From Branchipolynoe longqiensis (Eukaryota > Annelida > Polychaeta > Phyllodocida > Polynoidae), in contig CM059194.1 of NCBI GenBank assembly GCA_030323885.1, forward strand, positions 2,552,495-2,616,494: DNA of 64,000 nt, in the 5' to 3' direction. The notes beneath the pieces were generated by a model. That model was given only the letters and a program-made list of their open reading frames with translations, was not told where the DNA came from and made no database searches. This document shows, in pieces, positions 1-10,522 of this stretch. Position 1 is the first letter of the stretch. Each line of letters starts with the position of its first letter. Position numbers and translations under genes: made by a program.

Positions 1-74
1 GACCAAACTAATATGTTTATCTAAATAAATATGGAAGAAAGTCAAAACCATCGAAGTATTCCATTTCAGGTGCT

Positions 75-180
75 CATTGCGGTGAAATAAGTAGCCGAAC
101 TTGTCAGTTTAGTGCCTGGATAATGTGACTGAGTGGGGTATCAGGTGGCTAGTTACAGCGGTGCAGCATTATAAAGCCAA
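75..180 (+). mobile_element. SINE-1 fragment (tRNA-derived SINE, 3' part)
   Basis: This stretch aligns by eye with the middle of the SINE-1 family defined by the full copies at 25093-25395 and 57115-57412. It shares the ATAATGTGACTGAGTGGG and GCAGCATTATAAAG-like segments. Both ends are missing. Confidence 0.6.
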
Positions 181-204
181 CAACCGGGAGTTTTGTTAGC
201 TCGT

Positions 205-352
205 TCGGGATTTAACCTAAATGGTTATATCAGGATGGGTTCCGACTTGTCACACTGCGCACTTATGCCGACTTTATAGTGCTGCCCCACTAGGATACCA
301 GACCACCGGCACCATGAGCTGATTTCCCAAACCTTCACATTGTGCATGTTAC
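205..352 (-). mobile_element. SINE-1 fragment
   Basis: On the minus strand this matches the 3' half of SINE-1: the GTGCGCACTGTCACAAGTCGG-like region, the GGGCAGCACTATAAAGTCG-like block and the segment naming the CATGAGCTGAT variant. It lies opposite in orientation to the fragment at 75-180, so the two form a loose inverted pair. Confidence 0.6.
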
Positions 353-459
353 GCTGTAACATGTATAATTCGTCACAACAACAGATCTCTGGTGTAACCA
401 CGTAAAATATAACCATAGCAAACACCAGTTCTCCTGCCGAGAACCAGTGAAGCTGTAGC

Positions 460-787
460 TATCCTAGTATTACGTCTGGATTATACTGGGCCTCCCCTCT
501 CCATAGCAACTAGCCATACATTAATAGAAACAATCACAACCAGCGAGTTGCTGAGTTAAATCCCATAAGCCTGATAGTACTATAGTAACACTCGCTGGAA
601 ACTGGCTAGCGTCAGTTATCCTAGCAACGCATCATAAAAATACAAGATGGCCCAGTAACCATAGTAACTTAATGCAGTCACCGTAATAACAAATACAAAA
701 TTGAATAGTAACGTAGTCGATGTGGTATTCCTTCACATCAATTTAGTCAGTTATTCGCTTGAGCTCAAACAGATAACAGTCAACTGA
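460..787. other. AT-rich leader region upstream of the DIRS-like gag
   Basis: No coding signal is seen. Short variants of CCATAGCAAC / CCATAGTAAC and TATCCTAG recur several times, which may be a remnant of a 5' untranslated region or terminal repeat of the YR element that starts just downstream. No matching copy was found at the element's right end near 6.5 kb. Confidence 0.3.
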
Positions 788-827
788 CACAGAATTCCTC
801 AGGGAACCATTAACAGAGACTGGCATC

Positions 828-1987
828 ATGAGAAAATCTAAGAGCAAGCGTAATGCTGTGGTGGAGAGAGTCGCTGATCCAGCGCCTTTGACTAGTGCGG
901 GTTCAAGGGAGGAGACAGATGCGGTACAGCCAGGCAAGACAAGAAAGCTGGACGGGGTTTATGTGACTGCTGTTGTGCCTTTAGATGCTTTTCAGCAATT
1001 ATTTGAGATGCATTTGGGTCAAATGAATTTTATCTCTCAAAAGTTGGAGTTGCAAGTACATGCTGCAGATCTGGGCATAACAAGCATACCAGGTCACCGG
1101 TTGCCAAGTCGTCATCACAACTTCCAGATAATGAGGGGTGTGGTACGGATGTGTGTCATAATGTGGTGGCGCCATTTCTTGATTCGCAGGGGAAGTGTGG
1201 TGGTCATTTAGCATATAGCCATGTTGAGGCTGACAATGTCTGTTGGGCGCCATCTGTTGGGAGTAGGTGTACTAATGAGGCAAGAGCGTCCAGTCAAACA
1301 TGGCATACGGTGGATAAAGCTGAGTGCAGGGCGGGTGTTTTTCATCAGAAAAATGAGTGCCCCCAGTGCTATAGAAGTAACAGGGGCTTGGCAGCTGATG
1401 AGAGATCTAGCGAGGATTTAGAGGAGCTACTGCCTGGAAGTAGTGCAATGTTTAGGACATCCCGAGGTCAGAAAGTGTTCCTATTTCCCCATGAGTTTGT
1501 TACTAGAAACGATAGGAAGACGAAAGTGGAGATGGGGGATAGTATGAACGATGAGAACCTAAGTGCGTTGTTCTGTATGTGCGAGAGTCGGGATGTGCCA
1601 AATTGGTGGGCTCCCTATGTGAGAAAGCAAATGAAGCAGTTGTATTTAATGGCCGGGCCTGGGATTGGAATAGTTCTTCTCTCAATTCATTTCAATATAA
1701 TAGTCTTTCAGACAAGTGGCAAAGGTGCATCATTGGAACGGTTCGCATTGACAGCTCAGTGGTTTCGGATACGGGTTTGACAACGGACAATGAAGTAAGT
1801 CAACATCTACTTACCTCAAATAGGAACACACATCATATTATTTCACCCGGAGGATATAAACAAACATTATTAAATATTTGGCCTGTGGTGAAAGATGAAT
1901 TTTTATTAGCTGACTATTTTCAAATTTACCAGACTGTATGGCAAACTGGGGTTCCTAAATATCTGAATGCGAGATTTCCAGCACCAT
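828..1987 (+). pseudogene. gag-like ORF of the DIRS-type element (broken)
   Basis: An ATG at 828 opens a 127-residue frame beginning MRKSKSKRNAVVERV, lysine-rich at the start, followed by a region with DAFQQLFEMHLGQMNF that could be helical. Coding potential continues in two other frames (about 1151-1780 and 1579-1987). Position immediately 5' of the RT and lack of any enzyme motif suggest the structural (gag-like) protein. No zinc knuckle was seen. The frame that runs to 1987 is cut by the MITE. Assignment rests mainly on position, so it is moderate. Confidence 0.45.
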
Positions 1988-2692
1988 CAGGGCCCGTATG
2001 CACCAATCGGGGTTAGGGCCTTAACCATGGCTAAGGTATCCCCGCACGGCTAAATGTGAAAATTTGGTATGCACCAATCGGAGTTAGTGCTAACCGCCGA
2101 CCGTAGCCTCAGCTAAGCTACCCTGATTTCAAGTCAGGTTTAACTGCTAGCCAGGGTGGTTAGTGTGCGTTGTGGTCTCAACTATCAATGCGATCATATT
2201 GACAGATTTACATACGGAATAGTGAAATTTGGCAATTACCTAATGGAACGATTACGCTGCTGCGAATCGACGAATGTAAAGTAAACAAATCGCCGCCGCC
2301 ATAGTGATGTCGATATCCATACTGTCCAACATCAAATAAACATGGCCACTGCCGTCGCCGCCGTATCGGCGAGATTATATTAGGCCCAAATCTATTAAAT
2401 GCTGTCATATTTAACAGAATTACATACGCCATAAGTGAAATTTAATCAAATTAACCCTAAATTCGAACCAATATTAACGCTGCCGCCGCATTGGCCACGT
2501 TATTCATATCGTCGAGTGGAGGGAATTCCCAAATCTACAAATAAACTCACGGTCAGCTACCCGCCCCGGCTAAAACATTGGTGCATACCACTTTACCTTT
2601 TTCGCGGAACCCCCCCTTACCCGGTGCTAGCTGACCGGAGCTAGGGCCTAGCTCCGGTTAAGCCTAGCACAACTTGGTGCATACGGCCCCTG
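1988..2692. mobile_element. MITE family M1, copy 1
   Basis: A 705-bp element bounded by inverted termini: CAGGGCCCGTATGCACCAA on the left and the reverse complement CAGGGGCCGTATGCACCAA on the right. The interior is AT-rich with patches of CCGCCGC and no ORF, as in a non-autonomous DNA transposon. Two further copies are at 19828-20553 and 56045-56802 and share the internal core near AACCCTAAATTCGAA. The CAGGGG start recalls hAT termini, but no 8-bp target duplication is visible, so the superfamily is open. Confidence 0.75.
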
Positions 2693-2696
2693 GTCT

Positions 2697-3271
2697 GAAG
2701 ATACTCAATTGGAGGTTGTTGCTAACAAATCATTGGAACCCGTATTTGGTGGATTTCCTAGAATGTGGGTGGCCTGTGGATTATGTTGAGTCAGCTCTGC
2801 CTGTGGCTACAAATTATAATGTATAATTAACTAATTATAATGTGCGTAGTGAACATGTTAAATGGTTCCAAAGCTTTGTGACTGTTGAATTGGCACATAA
2901 TGCATGAATAGGGCCTTTTGTTAAGCCTCCATTTACGCCATGGGCTCAGATAAGTCGTATAATGAATGACGCCAAGAAAAACACTGACGAGCATCGTATT
3001 ATTGTGGACTTAAGTTTTCCAAAGGGAAGCAGTGTTAACTCAGGAATTCTACATGGTATCAGGGTAATCCTTTCAAGTATACTTTGTCCACCATTAATGA
3101 TGTAGCTAAGCAGCTGTTGACTATTGGAAGATATAGTTTTATCTGGACAGCTGACCTGGCTTGTGCATATAGACAGCTTAGAGCATGTCCCTTTCAGCGC
3201 CATTAAACGGTATCCAAGTCCAGTCAAAAATGTACTTTGATAGCTCACTTCCTTTTGGATGTCATACTTCT
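2697..3271 (+). pseudogene. Reverse transcriptase, N-terminal part (DIRS-type)
   Basis: From about 2860 the plus strand encodes RT hallmarks of DIRS-type elements: GPFVKPPFTPWAQIS, then RIIVDLSFPKGSSVN, then IWTADLACAYRQLRACPFQ containing the first catalytic aspartate (ADLACAYRQ), then MYFDSSLPFGCHTS just before the break. The frame changes at least twice (around 3040 and 3200) and has stops, so it is not translatable. The segment ends where a LINE 3' end is inserted and resumes at 3595. Confidence 0.8.
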
Positions 3272-3594
3272 TAGCTTCAATCAATCAATCATTAGGATAC
3301 AGCTATAATAGGCCTTAGACCTGTTAGCCGCTCTTAATTAATAGAAATGGAGACAGTTCTTTAGATGTGGTGGATCATAGCAACTGGCTCCAAGATATAT
3401 GTAATGCTTGACCAGTATGCATCCAGTCGGGACTTGAAACAGTTCACCGATTCTGCTGCTACGACACTCTCCGTCAGGTCATTCCACAGGTCAACGACCC
3501 TAAAGCCGAAAAAGTTGTGTCGCAGGTCCAGTCTGGAGTACCGCTTCCTCAGCTTCAGGGAGTGCATGTGTCCACACAACCGAGGCAGTGGTTA
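3272..3594 (-). mobile_element. CR1/L2-like LINE 3' end inserted in the RT
   Basis: The minus strand carries the last part of a LINE ORF2 (3579-3361) with HSLKLRKRYSRLDLRHNFF followed by FRVVDLWNDL and VNCFKSRLDAYW. This is the characteristic C-terminal end of CR1/L2/Jockey-type ORF2 proteins. A stop is followed by about 80 bp of 3' UTR and a (TGAT)n tail at 3276-3290. Insertion is 5'-truncated, as usual for target-primed reverse transcription. It splits the DIRS-type RT between the PFG motif and the YLDD box. Confidence 0.8.
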
Positions 3595-4345
3595 GTCTGT
3601 TGAGAGATAGGGGACATAAGGCCTGGTGCTACCTGGACCATTTTGTCGGTATTGCAGCCTCAGAAGGCGAAGGAGGGGTATATTGAGCTGTTTAGAATAT
3701 GCAAGATGCTAGGGCTACAATTGTCTCTTAAGAAATGTTTTTCCCCGAGAAAAGGTTTGGACTGGTTCAGTTATAGTATCTGTGCAAGAAGTATTACGAT
3801 CACAATCCCTGCTCAAAAGTTGTCCATTATTTTAGATGAATGTAAGACCTGGGAGCTTGGAGATCTGGTTACTAGAAAGGACGTCCAGAGGCTTGTCGGT
3901 AGGTTGCAGTTTATTGCAAGATGTGTTTTGCCCTCAAGAGTGTTCATGAACTGTATACTTTTGATGCTTTGAGAAGTTCACCCTATAAAGGGAAGGGGCC
4001 TGTCGATATAGACTTGCTCCGAGATATATCTTGGTTCATAAAATTTGCAAAGAATTGAAATGGACTTGTGCTGATATGAGAAACCTCTGTTAAAAAATGG
4101 GTAATAGAGTGTGATTCTTGTTTGTTAGGTGGTGGTGCTTTTTCTCAAACTAGATATGTTGCGAACCATGTTCTGAAATGTATAACAACAACAATTTCGA
4201 TATTACTCAGCTGGAGGCTCTCAACTTGGTGCAAGCAGTATCTACTCTACAGCCAGATAACATACTGCATACAAATTAACAGTATTTACTGATAACCTTG
4301 CATCACAAATGGTGCTCTCAACTGGTTATAGTATTACTGGGTTAC
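3595..4345 (+). pseudogene. RT C-terminal part and start of RNase H (DIRS-type)
   Basis: The RT resumes with RDRGHKAWCYLDHFVGIA; the catalytic YLDD box is YLDH at 3629-3640, so the last metal-binding aspartate is lost. A 109-residue frame at 3643-3972 continues with IELFRICKMLGLQLSLKKC, the usual thumb region (K...P...L.W..), and RKDVQRLVGRLQFIARCV. RNase H follows: WVIECDSCLLGGGAFS at about 4090 with the first acidic residue, then FDITQLEALNLVQAV with the glutamate. Stops and frame changes occur. Coding similarity ends near 4345 where another repeat is inserted. Confidence 0.75.
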
Positions 4346-4369
4346 TCAGCTGCTCAGAGCCCCAGAGAA

Positions 4370-5310
4370 TACCATAAAACTCCCCCCCCCTTCATATCAC
4401 CTGTGATGCCTCCCTTCATCAACCCTTAAGCAAACCCATCAACAACTCATAAGAAAGAAAGGAAGACAAGTCACAAACAAATGACGGTGAAGATGTTGTG
4501 CTTTAATGGCATCAACTCCTGTTCACCTACGAGTGACCTATCCCCCTGACCCCTTACCTCTCTTGAATCTCGGAGTCAGTGCCTACAGCCCATTGAACCG
4601 GAGTGCCCTGGTTGTTGCACACAACTCAATTTGGATATATGAATGTTGGTCGCATCAGACAGAGTGTCTGGGGTCCTGCTCTAGAGTAGGTCTGGCTCAC
4701 TCAAGAGCTAGGAGTAGAGTGTTCACTCTCCAGTGTACCTGAAGCAGTGTTTTTTTATAATTAATCAAAGTGAGGCTAGTGTGGTCAGAGGTCCAAGGGA
4801 GTGCAGGTGACTGGGCAGCCCACAGCCAGCCAATCAGACACCCCCACAACCTGGGTGGGTGACACCCCCCAGTAGTGGTGGCTGTCACTCAACCCAGCTG
4901 CAGGTGGAGTTCTGTGTGTATATGCAGATTAGGCTGGTGTGCCTGCCCACCGGTCTTGTCTGGACAGGTAGCTGCAGACAGTTACAAATAGATCCATATT
5001 AAAATGTCCTATTCTCCAATTGCACTCTTTATGGATGCATAGAGAAACATTTCAACAATCATGTACTGTCTCTTATATAGGAACATCTCTTCATTAATCT
5101 CAGGCATCATGTATGAACATATATATCACATAGCTTATATCATGTCATAATGGGAGTGGGGTATTATTGCTTTTAGATTACATAACCTTCTCCCCACTTG
5201 TCGCCCAAGAATAATAATGCTCTCTGCCGATATATAATTCCGAACCGAAAATCCCTATATTTTTACATGGTGCTGGAAGAGATAGTATTTTATGTGCATG
5301 CACAAGGGAG
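4370..5310 (+). repeat. Repeat family R2 copy 1 inserted in RNase H
   Basis: Sequence from about 4370 to 4990 has a reverse-complement counterpart at 25835-26390. Shared features include the run near AAAGAAAGGAAGACAAGTC, CAACTCCTGTTCACCTA and the ACCTGGGTGGGTGA block. The remaining part to 5310 has no recognised content. The counterpart in sense orientation carries an AATAAAGC signal, which would suit an LTR or a 3' end, but no flanking duplication or partner LTR is visible. It interrupts the RNase H domain between its middle and its C-terminal motif. Confidence 0.6.
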
Positions 5311-5480
5311 CTATGGTACTTTGCTGCTGTTAATAATTGTATGCTTTCTATGCTGCACAAACCAGGCAAGCCGCTGCAGCTAGCTGATGCATTGAGCAGA
5401 CAAAGTTTTGATCATACAGCATATGTTTTAGCATCCAATATGTGTACAGATTTAAAGCTGACAAGAATTAGGGTACATGT
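5311..5480 (+). pseudogene. RNase H C-terminal motif (DIRS-type)
   Basis: The plus strand reads MLHKPGKPLQLADALSRQS at about 5350-5405. The H-x-PGK...LADALSR motif is the conserved end of RNase H in DIRS-like and other retroelements, containing the last catalytic aspartate. It shows that the element continues after the inserted repeat at 4370-5310. Confidence 0.75.
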
Positions 5481-5569
5481 AACATCTAACATACTGACTG
5501 ATGCTATCTAAGCTGGCAATTCATACATACTGCCTCTTCATTCCCAGATTTAACTCCGGTTCAGCATAC

Positions 5570-6488
5570 TAACATTATGGCACTTCTCAAGGCTTGGCTC
5601 GTGGCAGGGTCCTGGCACAACAAAGCAATACAAGTATGTCGTTACATGCACTTTGCATCTGTCAATAACTTTGACCCTCTCCACCCAACAGAGTACCATG
5701 CAATGGGATACATCACAGCTCTGTCGCAGGAACTGAAATCGCCTGGGACGTACGTAATTACTTCAGTGGAGCACAAACCTCGCTGTGCATGACAGAGGAG
5801 ATGTCACTGGATTTGACTCCTAGCCTGCAGCGCTGTTGCTACGCTGTGTGAACAAGACCTCCAGCCACATAACTAACCATGCACCACCTCTCAGCATCCG
5901 TGATATTCGGGGCGTAGTGCGGTTCTTCCAGTCAGCAGGAAGAACAACATATGTCCTGAGTGTGGCAAAGTTGATAGGCTTTTTCTCCTTTCTTAGGCAG
6001 TGTAATTTGGTACAGTCAGCGTATCGCGATGGCACTTATCACTGGCTGCGATGGGGTGACGTCACTCGGTATCGCGACTGGATTAGACTGTACATGCACT
6101 CAACAAAAATGTTGGGAGGCTCAGCCAAGGGTTTTGTGTTGTGCATCCCAGAGATCCATGGTTCTTCAGCATGTCCTGTGTGTGCCTGGGCAGCCTATTG
6201 TGATAGTCTCTCCTTCCAACTGCAACCTCAAACTTCAGCTTTCATGTTCCCATCGTGTAAACCGCTGACATCATTGACCCTTATCACAGATATACAAACT
6301 GCACTCGCATCCGTAGGTCACCCCTGTCCGTCTGAAGAAACTCTGCACAGTCTACGAAGAGGCGCGGCGTAATTGTGTCGGTTGTAGATGCAGGGGGATG
6401 GCATTCCTCTGCACTTTATAGTTATGTACCAAAGAAGATATATATAGAAGCTACTCTGACACTCTCTAACTTATTTGGCCGAGTGTAA
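5570..6488 (+). pseudogene. Tyrosine recombinase of the DIRS-type element (broken)
   Basis: The enzyme of this family cuts and rejoins DNA through a tyrosine to integrate the circular cDNA. The N-terminal core-binding part lies at 5577-5792 (LLKAWLVAGSWHNKAIQVC and following). The catalytic part starts at about 5836: LIGFFSFLRQCNL holds the first arginine, TLHSLRRGAA at 6340-6369 holds the H-x-x-R pair, and GWHSSALYSYVPKK at 6399-6437 holds the tryptophan/histidine and the nucleophilic tyrosine. All expected catalytic residues are visible. A stop at 6370 and a frame change separate the HxxR box from the tyrosine, and the reading frame ends in a stop at 6486-6488. Confidence 0.8.
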
Positions 6489-6619
6489 GAATCTTAATTA
6501 CAGTATTTCTGTATATGTAATTAAAATATTTTAAAAACTGTGCGTTATCTTTGATAGGGACAATCTGGACAAGTTTGCTAGCGACAGGCTATCTGCAGTT
6601 CCCTTATACTATTGTAGAA

Positions 6620-7125
6620 ACCAATGCTCGGATATGTGGCTGTGTACGTAGCCTATGAGGAAAACAATACAGACAAAGAGAAAGGAAGAGAGTAAAGTGT
6701 GAGAGAGAGAGTCCAGCCTTCTGGTTTATTATATATAGTACTTGGATTCTTGGTATAGGATCATGCCATTCACTTCAATCAATAGGGACGCAGCATTCCC
6801 AGTTCCTCCAATAGGGACTCAGCATTTCTGGTTACCATTACCACCAGTGGTCTGCCCACCACCAGAGCTGGTTGACCTATGGCCACCACCAACCTTGACC
6901 CCTGTGTGCATTGACCCCCTACCTCAGCAGAGAGGCAGGCCCTGAGTGCACGCACCCAGACCTGCCAATCATCCCTATGTCTCTAATTACCTGCCCTCAA
7001 GCATGGGCCAAGCCATATATATATATTTACACAACATACATATCCACACACTCTTGGCCGGCCACACATAATAATAATAGAGGATTTCCATTTACCCCCT
7101 CTGCTGATTATCGGAATATTTTACA
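6620..7125 (+). repeat. Interspersed repeat family R1, copy 1
   Basis: This about 500-bp unit recurs at 35735-36265 (plus) and 55900-57110 (minus, interrupted by MITE M1 copy 3). Shared landmarks are ACAAAGAGAAAGGAAGAG, CTGGTTTATTAT, a block on TCTGCCCACCACC and the terminal TTATCGGAATATTTTA. On the opposite strand TTTATT becomes AATAAA, so R1 could be a solo LTR or a SINE-like end. No terminal repeats or target duplications were resolved. Confidence 0.6.
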
Positions 7126-7406
7126 CTATGAGTTAATAGTTATCTTAAAGTCACTCTATATAATCTTGCTAGGTATAGGCATTGTTGTTTAAAGATATGT
7201 CTGGTAGCAGTCATAGCACTCATACCTGTCCGCTCTTACAAGAGTTAACTGGTCTTTAAAGCTACTGTATCTATTATCTTCAGAGTTAACGTATCTATAT
7301 TATCTTCAGAGTTAAAGTATATATGTCAGTAACAGCTGTCTATTCTGCACACGTCATGTTAATTTTCACTGGTCTGAAACTAATAAATGTTGGTCCACTG
7401 GATATA

Positions 7407-8160
7407 GATTGATTGATTGGTGGTTGCTTTACGCCGTGTCGGCAGCATAGGCCATATTCACGGCGAGAAATGTTTGTTTTTTGTTCAAACCATCGCTTTT
7501 ACATGTAAAAGCAGACAATCAATTATGTGCCAATAGACACTAATTAAATTAGAAAGCTCACAATCATATATCTGTGGTCAAGGGAAACAAATTCCCATAG
7601 AAAAAGAAAAGTTTCATTAATAATTAATAGAATCCATTTAGTAAACTATATAAGGTGGTACAGTCCAGCTGCCCTCAAAAAGGCTAAAATGTTTTCCTGT
7701 TTTACCTTAGTAAAAAGGTCATGCATACTGCCTGCAGTGTAGAACCGTTGGCGCAGGGCCAAAAAATCAACGCAACTTAGTAAAATGTGTTTGAGTGTCA
7801 GTGGGGACTGACACCCAATACATTCAGGGGGAGGTTCCCCCTTGAGCAGAAAAGCATGTGTAAGCCACGAGTGGCCAACACGGCAGCGACTAAGGACCAC
7901 TTGGTCCCGCCGACCTCCCGCATGAGTCTGTGGTGGCTTTCCCACAGATGGTTCAATTTCTTTAAGTTTATTGATGTTTTCATCCCACTCATGTTGCCAT
8001 TTGGATTTTATGTGGGTGGCTATTAGTGGTTTCAGATCAGAGTGAGGGATCAGACACGGTTCAAGATCACAGTTCAGGGCCTTCTTCGCAGCCCGATCAG
8101 CTCGTTCGTTTCCTTGTATGCCAGCATGGCCAGGCACCCAGCACAGGTGGATATCATGTT
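7407..8160 (-). mobile_element. I-type LINE, 5'-truncated 3' end
   Basis: Minus-strand fragment of a non-LTR retrotransposon: RNase H remnant and cysteine-rich tail (8160-7646), 3' UTR, then a (CAAT)n tail at 7407-7420. The 3' UTR carries the recurring block with CCTATGCTGCCGACAC that marks at least a dozen other copies in the window. The combination of a C-terminal RNase H and a tetranucleotide tail fits the I/Nimb/Jockey side of LINEs. The exact clade needs a tree. Confidence 0.8.
7646..8160 (-). pseudogene. LINE ORF2 C-terminus: RNase H end plus CCHC-like tail
   Basis: The frame reads WVPGHAGIQGNERADRAAKK, the typical end of a LINE RNase H with the last acidic residue in NERAD. It then continues through KSKWQHEWDENINKLKEIEP, VVLSRCRVGHSWLTHAFLL, PPECIGCQSPLTLKHILLSC and a terminal ILAFLRAAGLYHLI. 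The C-x2-C ... H-x4-C pattern (CIGCQSPLTLKHILLSC) is the conserved cysteine motif of this LINE group. It is open from about 8137 to the stop near 7646 and lacks the EN, RT and most of RNase H through 5' truncation. Confidence 0.8.
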
Positions 8161-8168
8161 GGGGATAT

Positions 8169-8388
8169 AGAGTTCAGGCGCAAAACCACTTAAACGCCAA
8201 TCCAAAAATGGAGACAAACATTGGAATCAAACCTTCAAAAGGTTTATTTTGTTATATTCCTACTTATTTTGTTCATTGCACAATACCCATATGATCATAT
8301 GAAAAGTGGAATTAGTGAGGATTAAAATTATCTTTTATTTAAAATACATTTTTGCATAGGTGTTTATGTGGTTTTGCGTCTGAACTCT
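8169..8388. mobile_element. MITE family M2, copy 1
   Basis: A 220-bp AT-rich element with inverted ends: AGAGTTCAGGCGCAAAACCA on the left and AGAGTTCAGACGCAAAACCA read inward from the right. A second copy is at 31887-32122. There is no ORF. It abuts the truncated 5' end of the I-type LINE fragment. Confidence 0.75.
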
Positions 8389-8404
8389 TCATCTGTTGTT
8401 GTGT

Positions 8405-8572
8405 TATGAATTATCCTGATCCAGTGCTAACCAGTCCTTGTCCTGAACGCTAGGCTAGGTATCGACAAGTGTCAACATTGTAAGCCATTTATTTGACTCG
8501 GCCAGTATTCGAATGGCCGACCTTCTGCACGGGAAGCCTGCACTCTACCGATTCGGTCACTGTGGTCGGTCA
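8405..8572 (-). mobile_element. SINE-1, 5' (tRNA-related) part
   Basis: On the minus strand this holds the SINE-1 head: an A-box-like GACCGAATCGGTAGAGTGC region and a B-box-like GGTCGGCCATTCGAATACTG region. The TAGCCTAGCGTTC stretch and the AAGGACTGGTTAGCAC block follow. The 3' half is missing. Confidence 0.6.
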
Positions 8573-8724
8573 ATAAGGTGTAACAAAATAAAGTCGGTAC
8601 ATATCCTGATATTTAGTGTCTATCAGATGTCAACCAAATCAACCAAATAAATCAATAATACATCCCATATTTCTGGACTGGGTTCTACTACCATCGCTGC
8701 CGTCCCACTCCTCCTGCCGAAATG

Positions 8725-8975
8725 GGTTTTTTGTTGTTGGAATTTTACGTCCTGGCAACATCTAAGGTCGTATCAGAATAGATACCGATTCATGACAGGG
8801 CACAATCATGGTGACTTCATAGTCCTGCCCCACTGGGAAATCAGGCCGCCAGCACTATGACCAATATTCCATTCAGTCACATTCTGACACTGAACTAACC
8901 AATCCTTGTCGCACCAAGCTAGGAAGTGACAAGAATCAATGTTTTAAATCATTGGTTTGACTCGACACGCACTGG
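8725..8975 (-). mobile_element. SINE-1 copy, lacking the tRNA head
   Basis: The minus strand matches the SINE-1 body from the CCAATGATTTAAAAC segment through GGGGCAGGACTATGAAGTC to the CCAACAACAAAAAAC tail. The head has been replaced by the TA microsatellite at 8976-9037. Confidence 0.65.
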
Positions 8976-9017
<42 letters not shown>

Positions 9018-9037
9018 TATATATGTTATATATATGT
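8976..9037. repeat. (TA)n microsatellite
   Basis: An imperfect TA dinucleotide run with occasional A or G interruptions. Similar runs occur near 10495-10520, 11618-11652 and 43317-43331, usually next to a SINE-1 end. Confidence 0.85.
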
Positions 9038-9044
9038 ATATCTG

Positions 9045-9725
9045 CATATGGACTGTCTATGCAATTACACAAGTATAATTATCCAGAACCCGATTATCTA
9101 TGAACAGTTCATATCAACCTGACACTACACCAACTACCTGGCACCGCTCTAGTCATCTATAGGTCAGGCGTTCTGCCTCGCCTGGTAGTCTTCCTCCTCG
9201 ACTGGCTCTATCTCACACCTGTGCCACTTGCTCTAAAATGTATATGAGACTGTCTCAAAAGGTACTAAGCAATATGGGACAACACTTTGTCCATTGTAAC
9301 GATCAACATACTATTTGCTTATGCATTTGCTCAGGATAAACTGATTTGTTTTTTACATGGTGTTTCATAATCCCAATAGAATACATATTGATTTGAAGCA
9401 AATGTCCTTGTGTCTTCAGTGTAACCGTTTCTGTGCTGTTTCATGTCAATCGTTACTATGGACAAAAAAAGAAAGAGTTAACACCTTTTGAGACAGGCTC
9501 ATATATGTATACATCATATATAGATGGAACTTTGGAAGAACCATTGGACATTTTAGAGGGAGGTTTTATTTCCTGGGTCAGTGAGAGTCTATTTCAAGGG
9601 GGCGGGGGGGGCGAGGTTTTAATTTGAAATAGATTGGCAGTGCAAGGGGATGGAATTTGGAGGGGGTGATTCTATTTCGTGACACCGGCATTAGGTGTTG
9701 AAGAGAAGAAAGAGCTGAACTCATT
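9045..9725. other. Unassigned stretch
   Basis: No protein, RNA or repeat family was recognised. It includes a GGGGGCGGGGGGGGCGAGG-like G-run near 9600 and a short open frame at 9433-9627 without recognisable features. Confidence 0.4.
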
Positions 9726-9730
9726 ATGGC

Positions 9731-9962
9731 CAGGGGCGTAGCTAGGCATATGTGCATACGGAAAAACGTCCACATCGTTTTGTCCAAAAAAAATTAAATT
9801 AAAAAATAATAAAGAGAGAGAGAGAGGAGGCATGTAGTAGTCCGTAGTGTTGAAAACTCAAGTCTAAAATGTGTAAAATCCGCCAGCTTAAACTTAAGCG
9901 GCCCCCTAAACCCCCTACCAAAATTAGAAGTACACATCGTTAAAGGTCTAGCTACGCCCCTG
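9731..9962. mobile_element. MITE family M3 (hAT-like ends), copy 1
   Basis: A 232-bp element with inverted ends CAGGGGCGTAGCTAG at both sides and a GA-repeat inside. Other copies are at 34914-35147 and 49654-49869. The CAGGGGCGTAGC terminus is commonly seen in hAT-type non-autonomous elements, but a clean 8-bp target duplication was not found at any copy. Confidence 0.8.
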
Positions 9963-10147
9963 AGGGCCATAAATAAATTTAAGAATGGCAGCAGGAAAGA
10001 TACGCTATTGTTCAGGGTGACAAAGGCCCAGTTGATGACTGATCACTCAGTTCGATAAATACTGGCATCAATATGTCAGCCTAGATGCTTGTGAGGCTGT
10101 CCAACATTATGATCGATCACCCCGAATGGGAAAATCAATACTTCAAT

Positions 10148-10310
10148 TAAACTTGCGTAGTCCGGTGTGTTGAGTTCCTGCCGTGTTTCAGAAATGAATA
10201 TATCGGGTTGATCGCCGTAATCTATCTTGTTTTAGATTGTAATCAGTTGTATTTCAAATGGCTAATTTGGTAGATGGTTCAAGTGAAAACATGCCAAATT
10301 AATTTATTGG
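10148..10310 (-). mobile_element. MITE family M4, partial copy
   Basis: It begins with TTGCGTAGTCCGG and contains the M4 landmarks GATCGCCGTAATCTA and CATGCCAAATTAAT. The other end is lost at the SINE-1 fragment that follows. Confidence 0.55.
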
Positions 10311-10485
10311 TGTTGTCTGTTGGAGTTTTAGGTCCTGGCAACATATATGGTCCTATCAATTATAAGGATGGGTTCCGACTTGTGACAGTGGGAACTCATG
10401 TCGACTTTATACTTCTGCCTGACTGAGAGACCAAGCTGCCAGCACCATGAGCTGATATCCCACTCAGTTACATTATCCTGAGACA
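10311..10485 (-). mobile_element. SINE-1 3' fragment
   Basis: It carries the SINE-1 tail and body in reverse orientation, from the GGAGTTTTAGGTCCTGGCAA region to the CCCACTCAGTTACATTATCC region. Confidence 0.65.
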
Positions 10486-10491
10486 TAAATA

Positions 10492-10522
<31 letters not shown>

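Larger units (their letters stand above)
780..6490 (+). mobile_element. Decayed DIRS-type tyrosine-recombinase retrotransposon with nested insertions
   Basis: Read in order on the plus strand, the fragments are gag-like, reverse transcriptase, RNase H and tyrosine recombinase. This is the standard order of DIRS-like YR retrotransposons, which insert through a circular intermediate using the recombinase instead of an integrase. The body is interrupted by a MITE (1988-2692), a CR1/L2-like LINE 3' end (3272-3594) and another repeat (4370-5310). Stops and frame changes occur throughout, and the first RT aspartate box region and the YLDD box are separated by the LINE. Terminal repeats could not be identified, so the outer limits are estimates. 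It is a different lineage from the Ngaro-like element at 11977-17337, whose RT wording differs. Confidence 0.75.

Noticed and set aside
4370..7125. Repeats R1 and R2 as LTRs of an LTR retrotransposon
   Set aside because: No paired LTRs, primer-binding site, TG...CA ends or target duplications were found, so they are left as unclassified repeats.
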